Counted from the stretch's first letter, positions 25,170 through 34,285 are shown. The stretch: 64,000 bases of DNA from Novosphingobium sp. PhB57 (GCF_004342985.1 NZ_SMBO01000004.1:496001-560000); one strand, 5' to 3'. Program-made: numbers and translations. The notes: a model not told the origin generated them from the letters alone.

Positions 25170-28067
25170 ATGCGTAAATTGAGCTTTCGCACGCACGCCA
25201 GCGTCATCTGCCTTGGCCTTTCGACCGCCGGCATCGTGCCTTGCGCCATGGCGCAGGATGGCACCGCCCAGGAAACGCCGGTCGCCGATACGGACGCCAT
25301 CGTCGTCACCGGTCGCCGCGCAGCGCTTCAGTCCGCGGATGACCGCAAGAAGAACGCCATATCGATCGTCGACTCGGTGGTTGCTGACGATGCGGGCAAA
25401 TTGCCCGACAACTCCATTACCGAAGTCCTTCAGCGCGTTCCGGGCGTCACCATCGTCCGCTTCCAGTCGCTGAACGATCCCGATCACTATTCCGCCGAGG
25501 GTTCGGGCATCCAGATCCGCGGCCTCTCCGGCGTCGCCTCGCGACTCAACGGCCGCGACATCTTCAGCGCCAATGGCGGGCGTTCGCTGCAGTTCAGCGA
25601 CGTCACGCCCGAACTGATGCAGGCTGTCGACGTCTACAAGTCGTCCACGGCCGACCAGATCGAAGGCGGCACCGGCGGTTCGGTCGATCTGCGCACCAAA
25701 CTGCCCTTCGACTACGGCTACGGCCTGCACTTTGCCGGCACGGCCGACGTCAGCATGGGCGATCTGTCGCAGAAGACGGACTACTCCGCTTCGGGCCTGG
25801 TTGCCGGCAAGTTCGACACCGGCATCGGCGATCTCGGCTTCGTATTCGACTACGCGCACAGCCAGTTGTCCACGAAATCGCAGTTCGTCCGCATGGAAGA
25901 GTTCTATCGGACGAACATCCAAGGCAATGACTACTTCATCCCCGGCGGCTACACTTACGGCGAGGAAAACTACCAGCGCAAGCGTGACGGCATCTACGGC
26001 GCGGTCCAGTGGGCGCCGACACCCGAACTGACGCTGACCGGCATCTACTTCCAGTCCAAGTACAGCAACACGGACTCCGAATACGGCTCGTTCGTCACCT
26101 CGCAGAACCTTGCCGTCGATCCTTCGCAGAGCGTGTTCGACGACAACGGCGGGCTGATTTCGTCACCCGCGGTATTCCAGCGTGACGCCGCAACGGGCCT
26201 GCCTACCGGCGCCGCGATTTCAAGCGGCGGCACTTCCGCTTACTGGGAGGGCAAGAACAAGACCGAGGACATCTCGGGATCGCTGACCTGGGCCCCCACG
26301 AGCCTGCCGATCGTCGTGCAGGCTTCCTACCAGCACACCAAGTCCACCGCGACGGTCGATCGCATTTCGGTGTTCCGCACCGTCGACTTCCCCACCAGTT
26401 ACGGGCTGGACCTGAGCGGCAGCCTGCCGCAGATTTCCGTGCCGGCGGGCACTCAGGCCGCGTTGCTCGACCCTGCCAACTATGCCTGGCAGGCGGTCAT
26501 GCCGCATAACAATGACAACTCGGGCAAGATGGATACCGCCCAGGGCGACCTGACATGGGACGTCGGCGAAGGCTTCTTCAAGTCGGTGAAAGTCGGTGGT
26601 CGGTGGTCGAAGCGCACCGAGCGCGACCTGGACAACGGCTACGCCTGGTCCGCGCTGGGCCAAGGCTGGAACGGGTCTCCCGTGGTTTCCTTTGCCGATG
26701 GCCGCGCGGGCGACTACGAAACCCACGTTTTCAAGAATTTCTTCCGTGGAGACGTTCAGCTACCCGGAACCCAGTATTTCCCCGCCCAGGATTTCATCCG
26801 CAACACCAGCGTCCAGGGCTTCTTCGACCTGTACGGCGGCGCGCCGGGACGCACGCCGGGCTTCATTCTGCCCAACGATCAGACCGACTTCAGCACCAAG
26901 ACGTTGGCTGGCTACGCGATGGTCAATTTCGGCACCAATTGGGGAGAATCCGAGCTGTCGGGTAACGCCGGTGTGCGTGTCGTAAACGTCAAGAATGACA
27001 GCACGGGCTATTTCCAGCAGACTTCCACGCAATTTTCGCGCAACGGGGCGATCTTTACGCTCGCCAATGCCGCCGAAATTCGCGACGACGGGGCGGAATA
27101 TACCCGCGTCCTGCCCGCGGTTAACCTGACTTATGCCCCGGCCGACGCCATCAAGATCCGTGCAGCGTACAACATCACGATGGACAACGCCTCGTTCTAC
27201 GACTTGCGCGCATCGGGAACCTTGGGCGTGAACACCCTGTCCGGCTCCGGCAACGGAGCGCCCGACACTTTCGCGAACTACACGACGACCAGTGGCGATC
27301 CGACCCTCAAGCCCACCATGTCGAACAATTTCGACCTCTCGCTGGAGTGGTATCCCAAGCCCGGCACGACGCTGCACGTCGCCGGCTTCTACAAGCGAAT
27401 CAAGGACCTTGTCGTATTCGGCGCCGCCCAGCGCCAGGTCACGGTGCAATTCGCCGACGGCACTTCGGAACAGGCCCTCGCCACGACGAACGACGCGCAC
27501 ACCTCCGATGAGACGGCCACGGTCAAGGGCATCGAACTTGGCGGCCGAACGTTCCTCGATCAGCTTCCGGGCTGGCTCGCCGGGATCGGCGTGGAGGCGA
27601 ACTACACCTTCATCGACAGCAAGAATCCGGGCGACCTCTACTTCGATATCGACGGCGTCCAGCGTAACAACGTTCCGTTGAAGGGGCTTTCGAAGCACAA
27701 TCTCAACGCCGCCTTCCTCTACGAAAAGGATCCGTTCTCGCTGCGCATCGCCTATAGCTGGCGTTCGAAATATCTGCAGTCGACCACGGCAAGCGGCACG
27801 AACAATACTTATACTTATGTGGACGCATCCGGCACATCCAAGAGCGTGGCGACCAACCTTCCGGTTTATGGCGCCAGCTACGGGACGTTGGACGCGGGCC
27901 TGACGTTGCGCGTCAACGAGCACTTCAACGTCCAGCTCCAGGCGCAGAACATCCTGAATGCAACCCAGAAGACGCTCATGGGCGGAAACCCCGGAGGCGA
28001 ACTTTACGGGCGCAGCTGGTTCCAGAGCGATCGTCGCTACCGAATGGGTATCAACGTCACGTTCTGA
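25170..28067 (+). CDS. TonB-dependent receptor of the carbohydrate locus
   Basis: This 965-residue outer-membrane receptor probably imports oligosaccharides released by the neighbouring hydrolases. It has a signal peptide (VICLGLSTAGIVPCAMAQ) and a TonB-box-like DAIVVTGRR. Its plug domain is of the type common in Caulobacter, Xanthomonas and sphingomonad sugar loci (DDAGKLPDNSITEVLQRVPGV, IQIRGLSG, LNGRDIFS, VDVYKSSTADQIEGGTGGSVDLRT). A long barrel follows, ending GINVTF. It is divergent from the LacI-family gene and 59 bases ahead of the tryptophan-halogenase-like gene. A GGAGG sequence lies close before the ATG (AGGAGGGGAATTATG). Confidence 0.95.
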   Translation: MRKLSFRTHASVICLGLSTAGIVPCAMAQDGTAQETPVADTDAIVVTGRRAALQSADDRKKNAISIVDSVVADDAGKLPDNSITEVLQRVPGVTIVRFQSLNDPDHYSAEGSGIQIRGLSGVASRLNGRDIFSANGGRSLQFSDVTPELMQAVDVYKSSTADQIEGGTGGSVDLRTKLPFDYGYGLHFAGTADVSMGDLSQKTDYSASGLVAGKFDTGIGDLGFVFDYAHSQLSTKSQFVRMEEFYRTNIQGNDYFIPGGYTYGEENYQRKRDGIYGAVQWAPTPELTLTGIYFQSKYSNTDSEYGSFVTSQNLAVDPSQSVFDDNGGLISSPAVFQRDAATGLPTGAAISSGGTSAYWEGKNKTEDISGSLTWAPTSLPIVVQASYQHTKSTATVDRISVFRTVDFPTSYGLDLSGSLPQISVPAGTQAALLDPANYAWQAVMPHNNDNSGKMDTAQGDLTWDVGEGFFKSVKVGGRWSKRTERDLDNGYAWSALGQGWNGSPVVSFADGRAGDYETHVFKNFFRGDVQLPGTQYFPAQDFIRNTSVQGFFDLYGGAPGRTPGFILPNDQTDFSTKTLAGYAMVNFGTNWGESELSGNAGVRVVNVKNDSTGYFQQTSTQFSRNGAIFTLANAAEIRDDGAEYTRVLPAVNLTYAPADAIKIRAAYNITMDNASFYDLRASGTLGVNTLSGSGNGAPDTFANYTTTSGDPTLKPTMSNNFDLSLEWYPKPGTTLHVAGFYKRIKDLVVFGAAQRQVTVQFADGTSEQALATTNDAHTSDETATVKGIELGGRTFLDQLPGWLAGIGVEANYTFIDSKNPGDLYFDIDGVQRNNVPLKGLSKHNLNAAFLYEKDPFSLRIAYSWRSKYLQSTTASGTNNTYTYVDASGTSKSVATNLPVYGASYGTLDAGLTLRVNEHFNVQLQAQNILNATQKTLMGGNPGGELYGRSWFQSDRRYRMGINVTF

Positions 28068-28126
28068 TAAGTACAAGTCGGGCGGACCAGGCGGTCCGCC
28101 CGATCTGCGTTGGGGAGATTGGCGCG

Positions 28127-29707
28127 ATGCGTGCCGAGGCGAAGCAGGTTCTCATAGTCGGAGGCGGCACGGCCGGTTGGCTGACCGCCGGCTACCTTGC
28201 CAGGACACTGGGTGCAGACCTGCCCGGCGGCGCCCGCATCACACTCGTCGAATCTCCGGAAATCGGCATCATCGGCGTGGGGGAAGGCACCTTCCCCACC
28301 ATCCGGCGTACCCTGGCGCGGATCGGCGTCCCCGAAAAGGAACTGCTCCGCCGCTGCGAAGCGACATTCAAGCAAGGCGTGAAATTCGTTGACTGGCTGC
28401 ACCCGGCGGGACAAGGCACTCAGGCCAATTACCTCCACGGATTTCAGGAAGCGGACGACCGCAAGGGCGGGCCGGAGTATCTCCCCTACTGGCTGCTGGG
28501 CGAGGCCGGCGACACGCCTTGGGACGAGGCCAGCACCCCCCAGAAGCGCACGGTGGACGCCCTGCGCGGGCCTAAACTGGCGTCTCATCCCGAATATGCC
28601 GGCGTGATGAACTACGCATTCCATTTCGATGCCGGCGCTCTGGCAGAGCTACTGCGCGATCAAAGTGTCGCCAATGGCGTGCGGCACATATCCGACACCG
28701 TGGTGGACGTTTTCTGCACCGAGGAAGGCGCCATCTCCGGCGTCCTCACGCAGAACCACGGCGTGCAGGAGGCTGACCTCTACATCGATTGCACCGGCTT
28801 TCGCGCGGAACTGATCGGCAAGGCGCTGGGCCAGAAGTGGAAAAGCTGCACGGACGTGCTGTTCTGCGACAGCGCGATCGCCGCACAAGTCCCTTATGGC
28901 GCGCCGGACACGCCGATCCAGTCCGCGACGCTGTCCACCGCCCGCGATGCGGGCTGGATCTGGGATATCGGTCTCCAGACGCGCCGTGGCACCGGCTACG
29001 TTTATTCCTCCGCCCACTGCGAGCCCGAGGAAGCGGAGCGCACCTTGCGCAGCTATCTCGGTGCACAAGGCGAGGCGGTCACGACACGCCGCTTGCGGTT
29101 CGACGCCGGCTACCGCGAAGTGAACTGGCACAAGAACTGCGTGGCCGTGGGTCTTTCCAGCGGCTTCTTCGAACCGCTGGAAGCTACCGGGATCGTCTTC
29201 TCGGAAATTGCCGCCGGCGCCATTGCCAATCTCTTCCCCTGGGCCGGCGACTATGAGACCTCCGCCCGTCAGTTCAACGCCATCATGCTGCAGCGGTACG
29301 AGCGCGCGCGGGACTTTCTGAAACTGCACTACAGCCTGACGAGGCGCGTCGACTCCGATTTCTGGATCGACAACGTGCGCCAGGAAACCATTCCGGACAG
29401 CCTTCTCGAACTGCTGGACAGGTGGCGCCATCGTCCTCCCAACGAGAAGGACTTCAATCCCAACATAGACGTGTTTCCGGCCACCAGCTGGCAATGCGTG
29501 TTGTACGGCATGGGCTGGAAAACGGACTTGTCGGCCCAGGCCGGGGTCATGCGTCTTCGCGCCGAGGCGCGGGAGGCGTTCGAGCAGGTGCGACGGCAGA
29601 GTGGCTTCGCCGTAGAGAACCTGCCGGATAACCGTGCGCTTCTGCGCCAGATGCTCGCGGAGCCGGCGGGATCGACGGTGCAGGCCTTTGCCGGCGCGGC
29701 GGGATAG
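28127..29707 (+). CDS. Flavin-dependent tryptophan halogenase-like protein
   Basis: This 526-residue protein of the tryptophan halogenase family has an FAD-binding GGGTAGWL (12-19), the catalytic-type Lys82 in ATFKQGVKF, and the conserved SGFFEPLEATGI. The halogenase signature W-x-W-x-I-P reads W-I-W-D-I-G, so the proline is replaced by glycine. Family members chlorinate or brominate indoles with reduced FAD. Related genes are common next to sugar-type TonB receptors in Xanthomonas and Caulobacter relatives, where no clear role is known. There is no signal peptide, so it is likely cytosolic. The preceding gene is the receptor and the next is GH39; no natural-product biosynthesis genes are nearby. 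Confidence 0.92.
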   Translation: MRAEAKQVLIVGGGTAGWLTAGYLARTLGADLPGGARITLVESPEIGIIGVGEGTFPTIRRTLARIGVPEKELLRRCEATFKQGVKFVDWLHPAGQGTQANYLHGFQEADDRKGGPEYLPYWLLGEAGDTPWDEASTPQKRTVDALRGPKLASHPEYAGVMNYAFHFDAGALAELLRDQSVANGVRHISDTVVDVFCTEEGAISGVLTQNHGVQEADLYIDCTGFRAELIGKALGQKWKSCTDVLFCDSAIAAQVPYGAPDTPIQSATLSTARDAGWIWDIGLQTRRGTGYVYSSAHCEPEEAERTLRSYLGAQGEAVTTRRLRFDAGYREVNWHKNCVAVGLSSGFFEPLEATGIVFSEIAAGAIANLFPWAGDYETSARQFNAIMLQRYERARDFLKLHYSLTRRVDSDFWIDNVRQETIPDSLLELLDRWRHRPPNEKDFNPNIDVFPATSWQCVLYGMGWKTDLSAQAGVMRLRAEAREAFEQVRRQSGFAVENLPDNRALLRQMLAEPAGSTVQAFAGAAG

Positions 29708-29763
29708 GTCTGCATCCCCACATTGACCGGCGAAGGCCCACGCGGCGCCGCTGTGCCTGAAAT

Positions 29764-29779
29764 TGTTTGCGCTACCATT
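29764..29779. promoter_or_regulatory. LacI-type operator upstream of GH39
   Basis: TGTTTGCGCTACCATT lies 40 bases before the GH39 start. On the minus strand its last 13 bases read AATGGTAGCGCAA, identical to 24886-24898. It suggests that GH39-GH43 has its own promoter under the same regulator. Confidence 0.55.
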
Positions 29780-29818
29780 CCGTTCGATAGCGGATCGGGA
29801 TCTGCTGGAAGAGGATTT

Positions 29819-31381
29819 ATGAAAGCCACTGCCCTGTCACTCTCCGCTCTCGTTTGTGTTCTGGCAGGTCCGGCGCTTGCCGAGGGGAACGGCCCCCAGC
29901 GCTCGGTTCGTATCGATGCCGCCGCAGACGCGGGGCCGGTCGACCGCTTTTTCGATCTCTCGGTCGGTTCCGACTACCCCGGCACGCTGAAGCGTCCCGA
30001 CAGCCAGGCACAGCTGCAAGTGGTGTCGAAGGAACTCGGCTTTCGTTACATCCGCTTCCACGACATCTTCCATGATGTGCTGGGCACCGTGCGCAAGGTG
30101 GACGGGCGGATCGTCTATGACTGGACCGAGATCGACGCGCTTTACGATGCGCTGCTGGCGAAGAACATCCGGCCATTCGTCGAACTGGGATGGACCCCGG
30201 CAGCGATGCGCACCTCGGACCTTCAGCTGTTCTACTGGAAGGGCAATACCTCGCACCCCGACCCGGCGATGTGGCGCGATCTGATCCGGACGTTCGTGAC
30301 TCACATGCGCGAACGATACGGCGCTGACGAAGTGCGCAGCTGGTACTTCGAGCTGTGGAACGAGCCGAACCTGGACGGTTTCTGGGAAGGCGCCGACCAG
30401 CGCGCCTATCTTGACCTCTATCGCGATACCGCCAGAACCATCAAGGCGATCGACCCCCGGCTTCGGGTGGGCGGCCCTGCCACCGCAGGGGCGGCCTGGG
30501 TGCCCGAATTCCTCGACTACGCCCGGCAGAACCAGCTTCCGGTCGATTTCGTGACGACCCACAGCTACGGCGTCGAAGGCGGGTTTCTGGACGAGCAGGG
30601 CAAGCAGGATACCAAACTTTCGCCCTCACCCGATGCCGTCATCGGCGATGTACGCCGTGTGCGTGCGCAGATCGAAGCCTCCGCCTTCCCCGGCATTCCG
30701 CTCTATTTCACCGAGTGGAGCACCAGCTACACCCCGCGCGACTTCGTGCATGACAGTTACGTCAGCGCGCCCTACATTCTCACCAAGCTCAAGAAATCGG
30801 CCGGCCTGGCCCAGGGCATGAGCTACTGGACCTACACCGACCTTTTCGAGGAACCCGGCCCGCCGCCCACCCCGTTCCACGGCGGCTTCGGGCTGATGAA
30901 CCGAGAAGGCATCCGCAAGCCGGCCTGGTTCGCCTACAAGTACCTCCATGCCCTGCGCGGCCGATCGATTCCGGTGGCCGACGAATATGCACTGGCATCG
31001 CGCAGCGGCAGGGCCATTGCCGCCGTGGTGTGGGATTGGCATCAGCCGGTCCAGGCACTCAGCAACAAGCCATTCTACACCCGCCTGCAACCATCGCAGC
31101 CCAGCGAACCGGTGGAATTCCGCGTCGACCATCTCGCGCCCGGCAGATACCGGATCGTCACCCGCCGCACCGGCTACCGTCACAACGATCCGCTCTCGCG
31201 CTACATCGACATGGGCATGCCCGGCTCCATCGACGCCGCCCAGATCGCGCTGTTCCAGAAGGACACGGCCGATCTTCCGGAAACGGAAAAAACCATCTCG
31301 GTCGGCCGTGACGGCACAGCGCGGATTGCCCTGCCCATGCAGACCAACGACGTCGTGCTGGTCACGATCGACCCCGCCTGA
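29819..31381 (+). CDS. Glycoside hydrolase family 39 protein (beta-xylosidase-like)
   Basis: This 520-residue exported enzyme has a signal peptide (ALSLSALVCVLAGPALA). The TIM barrel shows the GH39 signatures: FRYIRFHDIF, the acid/base Glu182 in FELWNEPN, HSYG, and the nucleophile Glu299 in YFTEWS. A beta-sandwich C-terminal domain follows. GH39 members are mainly beta-xylosidases, some alpha-iduronidase-like; xylose removal fits this locus. The ATG at 29819 gives a clean signal peptide and follows GGAAGAGG. It is 50 bases ahead of GH43 on the same strand. Confidence 0.93.
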   Translation: MKATALSLSALVCVLAGPALAEGNGPQRSVRIDAAADAGPVDRFFDLSVGSDYPGTLKRPDSQAQLQVVSKELGFRYIRFHDIFHDVLGTVRKVDGRIVYDWTEIDALYDALLAKNIRPFVELGWTPAAMRTSDLQLFYWKGNTSHPDPAMWRDLIRTFVTHMRERYGADEVRSWYFELWNEPNLDGFWEGADQRAYLDLYRDTARTIKAIDPRLRVGGPATAGAAWVPEFLDYARQNQLPVDFVTTHSYGVEGGFLDEQGKQDTKLSPSPDAVIGDVRRVRAQIEASAFPGIPLYFTEWSTSYTPRDFVHDSYVSAPYILTKLKKSAGLAQGMSYWTYTDLFEEPGPPPTPFHGGFGLMNREGIRKPAWFAYKYLHALRGRSIPVADEYALASRSGRAIAAVVWDWHQPVQALSNKPFYTRLQPSQPSEPVEFRVDHLAPGRYRIVTRRTGYRHNDPLSRYIDMGMPGSIDAAQIALFQKDTADLPETEKTISVGRDGTARIALPMQTNDVVLVTIDPA

Positions 31382-31431
31382 ACCGCCATGTTCCGCGGCA
31401 GACCTCATTTCGCAACGACCAGGGAATTCTC

Positions 31432-33054
31432 GTGAGCTTCACGCGACGCACCATCTTCAAGGGCGCCCTCGCCGGCGCCGCGCTTCCCGCATTGCCGCAC
31501 GCGCTTGCCGCCGGGGAAACCGCCCATGCCGCCCAGACTCCTCCGACATGGGGATCGGGAGCCGAAGGCCAGCGCAAGGCCGACCTCGGCAATGGAACCT
31601 ATCGCAATCCGATCCTTTCGGGCGACCATCCCGATCCCACGATCCTGAAGGATGGGGACGTCTATTACATGACGTTCTCTTCCTTCGACTACTACCCCGG
31701 CCTGGTAATCTGGGAATCGCGCGACCTGGTGAACTGGTCGCCGATCGGCCCGGCGCTTCGCAACAACCTGGGCAGTGTCTGGGCGGTCGATCTGATCAGG
31801 CACAAGGGCCGTTACTTCATCTACCTGCCCGCCGCTCCGGACGGCAAACCCTGGTCGATCTACGTGATCTGGGCGGATGACATTCGCGGGCCCTGGAGCG
31901 AACCCATCGATCTCGACATTCCCGGCTGCATCGATCCCGGGCACGTCGTGGGCGAGGACGGCAGGCGCTACCTTTTCACCAACGGCATTCGCAAGGTGCG
32001 CCTCACCGACGATGGCCTGGCCACTGACGGCCCGCTCGAGAAGGCCTACGATCCCTGGCGCTATCCCGATGACTGGATCGTCGAGAACTTCGCGCCCGAA
32101 GGCCCCAAGCTCATGCGGCACAACGGCTGGTTCTACCTGGTCACCGCCATTGGCGGCACGGCCGGTCCGGTAACCGGACACATGGTCATCGTGGCACGGT
32201 CGCGGTCCGTCCATGGACCCTGGGAGCATTGCCCGCACAATCCGATCGTACGCACGCAGAGCACGGCGGAGCCCTGGTGGTCGCGCGGCCATGCCACTTT
32301 GGTCGAAGGCCCGGCGGGCGACTGGTGGATGGTCTACCACGGCTACGAAAACGGCATGCGGACTCTCGGCCGGCAAACCCTGCTGGAGCCGATAGAATGG
32401 ACGCCTGATGGCTGGTTCAGAGCAAAGGGCGGCGATCTGTCGCAGCCGCTGGCCAAGCCAGCCGGCGGAAAGCTGTCGCCTTCCACGCCCGCGCTCTCGG
32501 ACGATTTCTCGCAGGACCGCATGGGCCGGCAATGGACGTTCTTCGCGCCGACCGGCAACGAAACCCGCGCCGCCTATCGGGAAGGCGGCATGGTAATCAC
32601 CGCCAGCGGCACGTCGCCCGATGACTCGCCGCCGCTGACCTGCATTGCCGGCGACCGTCGCTATCAGGCCGAAGTGACACTGGACCTGCTGGGGGAGGAG
32701 GCCGAGGCGGGCCTTTTGCTATTCTACAACCACAAGGCCTATGCCGGCCTGGGCTTCACATCCAAGGTATTGAAGCTCTTCGAATATTCCCAAGAACTGA
32801 CCTGGGCCGGGATTGCCCATAACGCGCAGAGCATCCGTTTGCGGGTGACCAGCGACGAGAACGTGGTCACCTGGCACTATTCGCACGACGAAGGCCGCAC
32901 CTGGAAGCGCCACGATACGCGCATGGAAGTCTCCGGCCTCCATCACAACACCTTCGGCGGCTTCCTCAGCCTGCGCTTGGGGATCTACGTGGCGGGCAAA
33001 GGCTCCGCCCGGCTGCGCGACTTCCGCTACCGCGCCAACAACGCGGTGGCATGA
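31432..33054 (+). CDS. Glycoside hydrolase family 43 protein (beta-xylosidase/arabinofuranosidase-like)
   Basis: This 540-residue protein has a twin-arginine signal (TRRTIFKGALAGAALPALPHALA). The five-bladed propeller carries GH43 catalytic residues: base Asp68 in HPDPT, the pKa-tuning Asp168 in CIDPG and acid Glu223 in APEGPK. A C-terminal beta-sandwich domain (about 355-535, LAYFSHDEGRTW-like) is typical of GH43 xylosidases. It starts with GTG 31432 behind an AGGGAA sequence, 50 bases after GH39, and is the last gene of the rightward arm of the hemicellulose locus. It could release xylose or arabinose. Confidence 0.93.
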   Translation: MSFTRRTIFKGALAGAALPALPHALAAGETAHAAQTPPTWGSGAEGQRKADLGNGTYRNPILSGDHPDPTILKDGDVYYMTFSSFDYYPGLVIWESRDLVNWSPIGPALRNNLGSVWAVDLIRHKGRYFIYLPAAPDGKPWSIYVIWADDIRGPWSEPIDLDIPGCIDPGHVVGEDGRRYLFTNGIRKVRLTDDGLATDGPLEKAYDPWRYPDDWIVENFAPEGPKLMRHNGWFYLVTAIGGTAGPVTGHMVIVARSRSVHGPWEHCPHNPIVRTQSTAEPWWSRGHATLVEGPAGDWWMVYHGYENGMRTLGRQTLLEPIEWTPDGWFRAKGGDLSQPLAKPAGGKLSPSTPALSDDFSQDRMGRQWTFFAPTGNETRAAYREGGMVITASGTSPDDSPPLTCIAGDRRYQAEVTLDLLGEEAEAGLLLFYNHKAYAGLGFTSKVLKLFEYSQELTWAGIAHNAQSIRLRVTSDENVVTWHYSHDEGRTWKRHDTRMEVSGLHHNTFGGFLSLRLGIYVAGKGSARLRDFRYRANNAVA

Positions 33055-33174
33055 CGGCAATCCATGGTGGCTGGGCCCTGTTCCTGATTTGCGCTTGATC
33101 GGCTGACGCGAGACGGCCGCGTCGCAGCTCTTGCGGAAATGCGATGCGCCGAGCTCGTGCCCGCGTTCCGGGCC

Positions 33175-34011
33175 TCACGTCAGTCGGGCATCGTTTTCCG
33201 CGAAGAACTGCTTGCGTTCGAGCCGCGAGACCGAATCGCGGGCCACGGGTGCCTTGGCGCCGTTGAGCAAAGTGACGGTGCGATTGCGGCCCTCGGCCTC
33301 GACAGAGGCGATGGCGCCGCGGGCCATCCACCAGCTGCGATGGACTTGCTCGCCAGGGCAATCGTCCATCTCGCTGATGGCATCGCGAAGCCGCATGAAG
33401 ACCAGCTCCGAGCCGCGAACGCCATGGACGCGGACGTAGTGGTCCTCGCTTTGCAAGGCGATGACGGGGCCATGGAAGCCGGGCGAAAGACGGCGGAGAA
33501 GGCGCGGCTCGGCCTTTTCATCGGGCGTCGACGCGCTCCCAGGTGCTGCCCGAGCGACGGGCGCCACCTCGGGAGCCAGGGCGACCGGCCGATCCTTCGG
33601 CGCGAGGGCCGCCGCCAGGTGCAGGTCCACGGCGCGCGCCCAGATGGCAACCCCCAGAACGCCGATCGCGCTCAGCATCGCGAAAGGCAAAATGCCGCCG
33701 AACCCGTCCAGCCCGTGGAAAAAGGCCCCGGCGCTCCAGGACCACAGCATGGCGAGCGGGAAGCTGGACAGGAACACGCCCGAATAGACCAGCATCCTCT
33801 TCGGCAGCGCGGTGGCATCGGCGATGCTGGTCCAGAGCAGGATGGAGGGGCGCACCAGCACGTAGGCGCCCATGAGGTGCATCCACCAGCGCCAGACCCG
33901 ACCCATGAAGTCGTCCTCCAGATAGGTACCGAAGGGGCCGAGGAAACCGATTATCGCCGCGACGATCGCCATGGCCCAGAATTCGATCAGGATTCGCCGC
34001 AACCAGTTCAC
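33175..34011 (-). CDS. Membrane-anchored LytTR-family transcriptional regulator
   Basis: This protein has four predicted membrane helices (residues about 5-130) and a cytosolic C-terminal LytTR DNA-binding domain (IALQSEDHYVRVHGVRGSELVFMRLRDAI...GEQVHRSWWMARGAI, then RTVTLLNGAKAPVARDSVSRL). It is a one-component regulator without a receiver domain. I prefer the GTG start at 34011 (278 residues): GGGAGA lies six to nine bases before it and the sequence NWLRRILIEFWAMAIV begins the first helix. A longer reading frame upstream has no membrane or domain content. It is divergent from the hydroxylase and electron-transfer genes and may control them. Confidence 0.85.
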   Translation of the reverse strand: MNWLRRILIEFWAMAIVAAIIGFLGPFGTYLEDDFMGRVWRWWMHLMGAYVLVRPSILLWTSIADATALPKRMLVYSGVFLSSFPLAMLWSWSAGAFFHGLDGFGGILPFAMLSAIGVLGVAIWARAVDLHLAAALAPKDRPVALAPEVAPVARAAPGSASTPDEKAEPRLLRRLSPGFHGPVIALQSEDHYVRVHGVRGSELVFMRLRDAISEMDDCPGEQVHRSWWMARGAIASVEAEGRNRTVTLLNGAKAPVARDSVSRLERKQFFAENDARLT

Positions 34012-34098
34012 GCCAACTCTCCCTGCCTGCGACGCGCCAATTGGAAAACCGCCGTGTTTCTGCCGGCTTGGCGTCGTATCCCCCTGCGTAACGTAAAA

Positions 34099-34117
34099 GC
34101 GATTGTCCGCCAATCGC
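34099..34117. promoter_or_regulatory. Inverted repeat between LytTR regulator and hydroxylase operon
   Basis: GCGATTG (34099-34105) and CAATCGC (34111-34117) form a perfect seven-base inverted repeat around TCCGC. It lies in the 175-base divergent region, 70 bases before the small ORF at 34187, and is a candidate regulator binding site. Confidence 0.4.
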
Positions 34118-34186
34118 CGCCTGTCACCTGAGCTTCGACAACGCCGCCGGCAAGTGGCTCGCGGCATCGCAGCACAGGATACTATC

Positions 34187-34276
34187 ATGGTCACCGAACA
34201 CTATCGCCCCCTTGTCCTTGCCGGAGCGCTTGCCGTCCTGGCGCATGTCGTCGCCTTCGCCGTGGCGCTTGCCTGA
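34187..34276 (+). CDS. Small hydrophobic peptide (29 aa) upstream of the fatty acid hydroxylase
   Basis: This 29-residue ORF (ATG 34187, TGA 34276) encodes a single membrane helix (LVLAGALAVLAHVVAFAVAL) after a short polar start. It ends nine bases before the hydroxylase gene and would be co-transcribed with it. An AGGA lies eight bases before the start. I do not recognise a family; it may be a small membrane partner or a translation-coupling leader. Confidence 0.5.
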   Translation: MVTEHYRPLVLAGALAVLAHVVAFAVALA

Positions 34277-34285
34277 ACAGCAACG

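Noticed and set aside
28127..29707. Natural-product (halogenated antibiotic) gene cluster suggested by the halogenase
   Set aside because: No synthetase, carrier protein or tailoring genes are nearby; the neighbours are glycoside hydrolases and a TonB receptor.
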